Assembly (NCBI RefSeq): GCF_014647055.1
Contig: NZ_BMOL01000002.1
Location: 1-64,000, forward strand
Length of the DNA stretch: 64,000 bases
Source: Deinococcus aerolatus
Lineage (GTDB): Bacteria > Deinococcota > Deinococci > Deinococcales > Deinococcaceae
Reading direction: 5' to 3'
Of the stretch, positions 63,356 through 64,000 are shown one piece after another (position 1 is the first letter of the stretch; every line of letters starts with the position of its first letter). Made by a program: the position numbers and the translations under genes. Below the pieces are notes generated by a model. That model saw only the letters and a list, made by a program, of their open reading frames with translations, made no database searches and was not told where the DNA came from.

Positions 63356-64000
63356 ATGTCCCCTTCCCAGTTTCCCCCTGCCCCTGGCCGCGCCGAGTCC
63401 GCCCGCCGCGCCGTCAGTCTGATCTTTCTGGTCAACGGCGCGTTCTTTGCCACCTGGGCGGTGAATATTCCTGGGGTGCGCGACGCGTTCAGGCTCAGCG
63501 AGGCCCAGGTGGGCGGGGCGCTGCTGGCGATTGGACTAGGGGCGCTGGTCACCATGCCGCTGACAGGCAGCTGGACGGCGCGGTACGGCAGCGGTCCGGT
63601 AACGCGGGTGGCGGTGGTGGCCTGCATGCTGTCGCTGGCGCTGCCGTTCGTGGTGCCGGGCTATCTGGGACTGGTGCTGGCGCTGACCGTCCTGGGGGCC
63701 GCCAACGGCAGCCTGGACGTGGCGATGAATGCCCAGGGGGTCACGGTCGAGCAGGCCCTGAAGCGCCCGGTCCTGAGCCGCCTGCACGCCTATTTCAGTC
63801 TGGGCGGGGTGCTGGGCGCGGGCCTGGGCACCCTGCTGGTAGGCCGCGTGCCGATGCTCACGCACGTGCTGCTGGTGGTGGGCGTCACGACCGTCGCGGG
63901 CCTGCTGGCGGGCCGGCTGCTGCTGCCGGATGCTCCGGTGGCCGGGGACGCGGACGAGGCTCGGGCCGCCGCGCCGCCGCGCCGCGCGGGCATCAGTTCC
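63356..64000 (+). CDS. MFS permease, N-terminal part (cut by window end)
   Basis: The first 215 codons of a major facilitator permease; no stop is reached before the window ends. The first six helices are visible (LIFLVNGAFFATWAVNIPGVRD, VGGALLAIGLGALVTMPL, VAVVACMLSLALPFVVPG, LGLVLALTVLGAANGSLDVAMN, HAYFSLGGVLGAGLGTLLVG, VLLVVGVTTVAGLLAGRLLL), followed by the charged central loop. The GSLDVAMNAQGVTVEQ stretch is that of the YbjJ-like branch. AGGAG lies 5-6 nt before the ATG. Likely regulated by the divergent LacI protein. Confidence 0.85.
   Translation, partial: MSPSQFPPAPGRAESARRAVSLIFLVNGAFFATWAVNIPGVRDAFRLSEAQVGGALLAIGLGALVTMPLTGSWTARYGSGPVTRVAVVACMLSLALPFVVPGYLGLVLALTVLGAANGSLDVAMNAQGVTVEQALKRPVLSRLHAYFSLGGVLGAGLGTLLVGRVPMLTHVLLVVGVTTVAGLLAGRLLLPDAPVAGDADEARAAAPPRRAGISS

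Overview
The window is a 64 kb piece of GC-rich bacterial chromosome that fits the genus Deinococcus. Supporting signs are the gene set (single-chain archaeal-type ProS, Thermus-like 7Fe ferredoxin, NspC, PpgK, fused AhbA/AhbB-like protein, 2-phosphoglycerate kinase homologue, form II CODH-like genes). The promoters agree: about 30 genes have a TANNNT box ending 5-8 nt before the start codon, the leaderless-mRNA arrangement described for Deinococcus. I saw no tRNA, rRNA, CRISPR array, insertion sequence, integrase or phage gene, so this is ordinary chromosome with some decayed genes.

Layout. 1-9 kb: a deaminase with a lost zinc ligand, nspC, rpe-comB, rnhB, a lipoprotein, an amidohydrolase, ppgK divergent from a TetR gene, and a 2-PGK-like kinase with three ATP-cone-like repeats. 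9-14 kb: DUF937 protein, then an ABC-2 exporter operon (two permeases, ATPase) ending in a small two-TM gene that looks frameshifted. 14-24 kb: BCCT transporter, 3-methyladenine glycosylase, proS, corA with two overlapping proline-rich leader ORFs, ferredoxin, NTP transferase, TPR protein, surE. 23-35 kb: LysM/M23 peptidase, truA, methyltransferase, murA, yqgE, lon (HspR/HAIR-like operator), esterase, NAD(P)-binding protein, acyltransferase, a pseudogene, ndh (Rex-like operator). 36-42 kb: coxS-coxL-coxM, then amidase, lipoprotein and DinB genes joined by GTGA overlaps. 42.4-46.6 kb: a four-gene translationally coupled cassette (NAD epimerase, MBL hydrolase, adenylate-forming enzyme, KAS III/thiolase-fold enzyme) resembling the Ole pathway without OleB; it is my best candidate for an under-described pathway. 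46.6-53 kb: aroA, a MarR gene behind two half-size DMT transporters, telA, a nucleoside-kinase-like protein, a frameshifted phosphotransferase, purU. 53-64 kb: ndh-like and gdhA-like remnants, leuA with a classical three-leucine attenuator, PaaI thioesterase, DUF2231 protein, CobW GTPase, AhbAB-like fusion, a stand-alone RAM protein, an M20D amidohydrolase, and a LacI regulator divergent from an MFS permease cut by the window end.

How it works together. Most genes are single housekeeping units with their own leaderless promoters. True operons are few: rpe-comB, the ABC exporter, M23-ABM, coxSLM, amidase-lipoprotein-DinB, the Ole-like cassette, and DMT-DMT-MarR. Regulation readable from sequence includes leucine attenuation, HspR control of lon, a Rex-like site at ndh, local MarR and LacI control, and possible leader-peptide control of corA. 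All calls come from reading motifs and local context; no database search was run.
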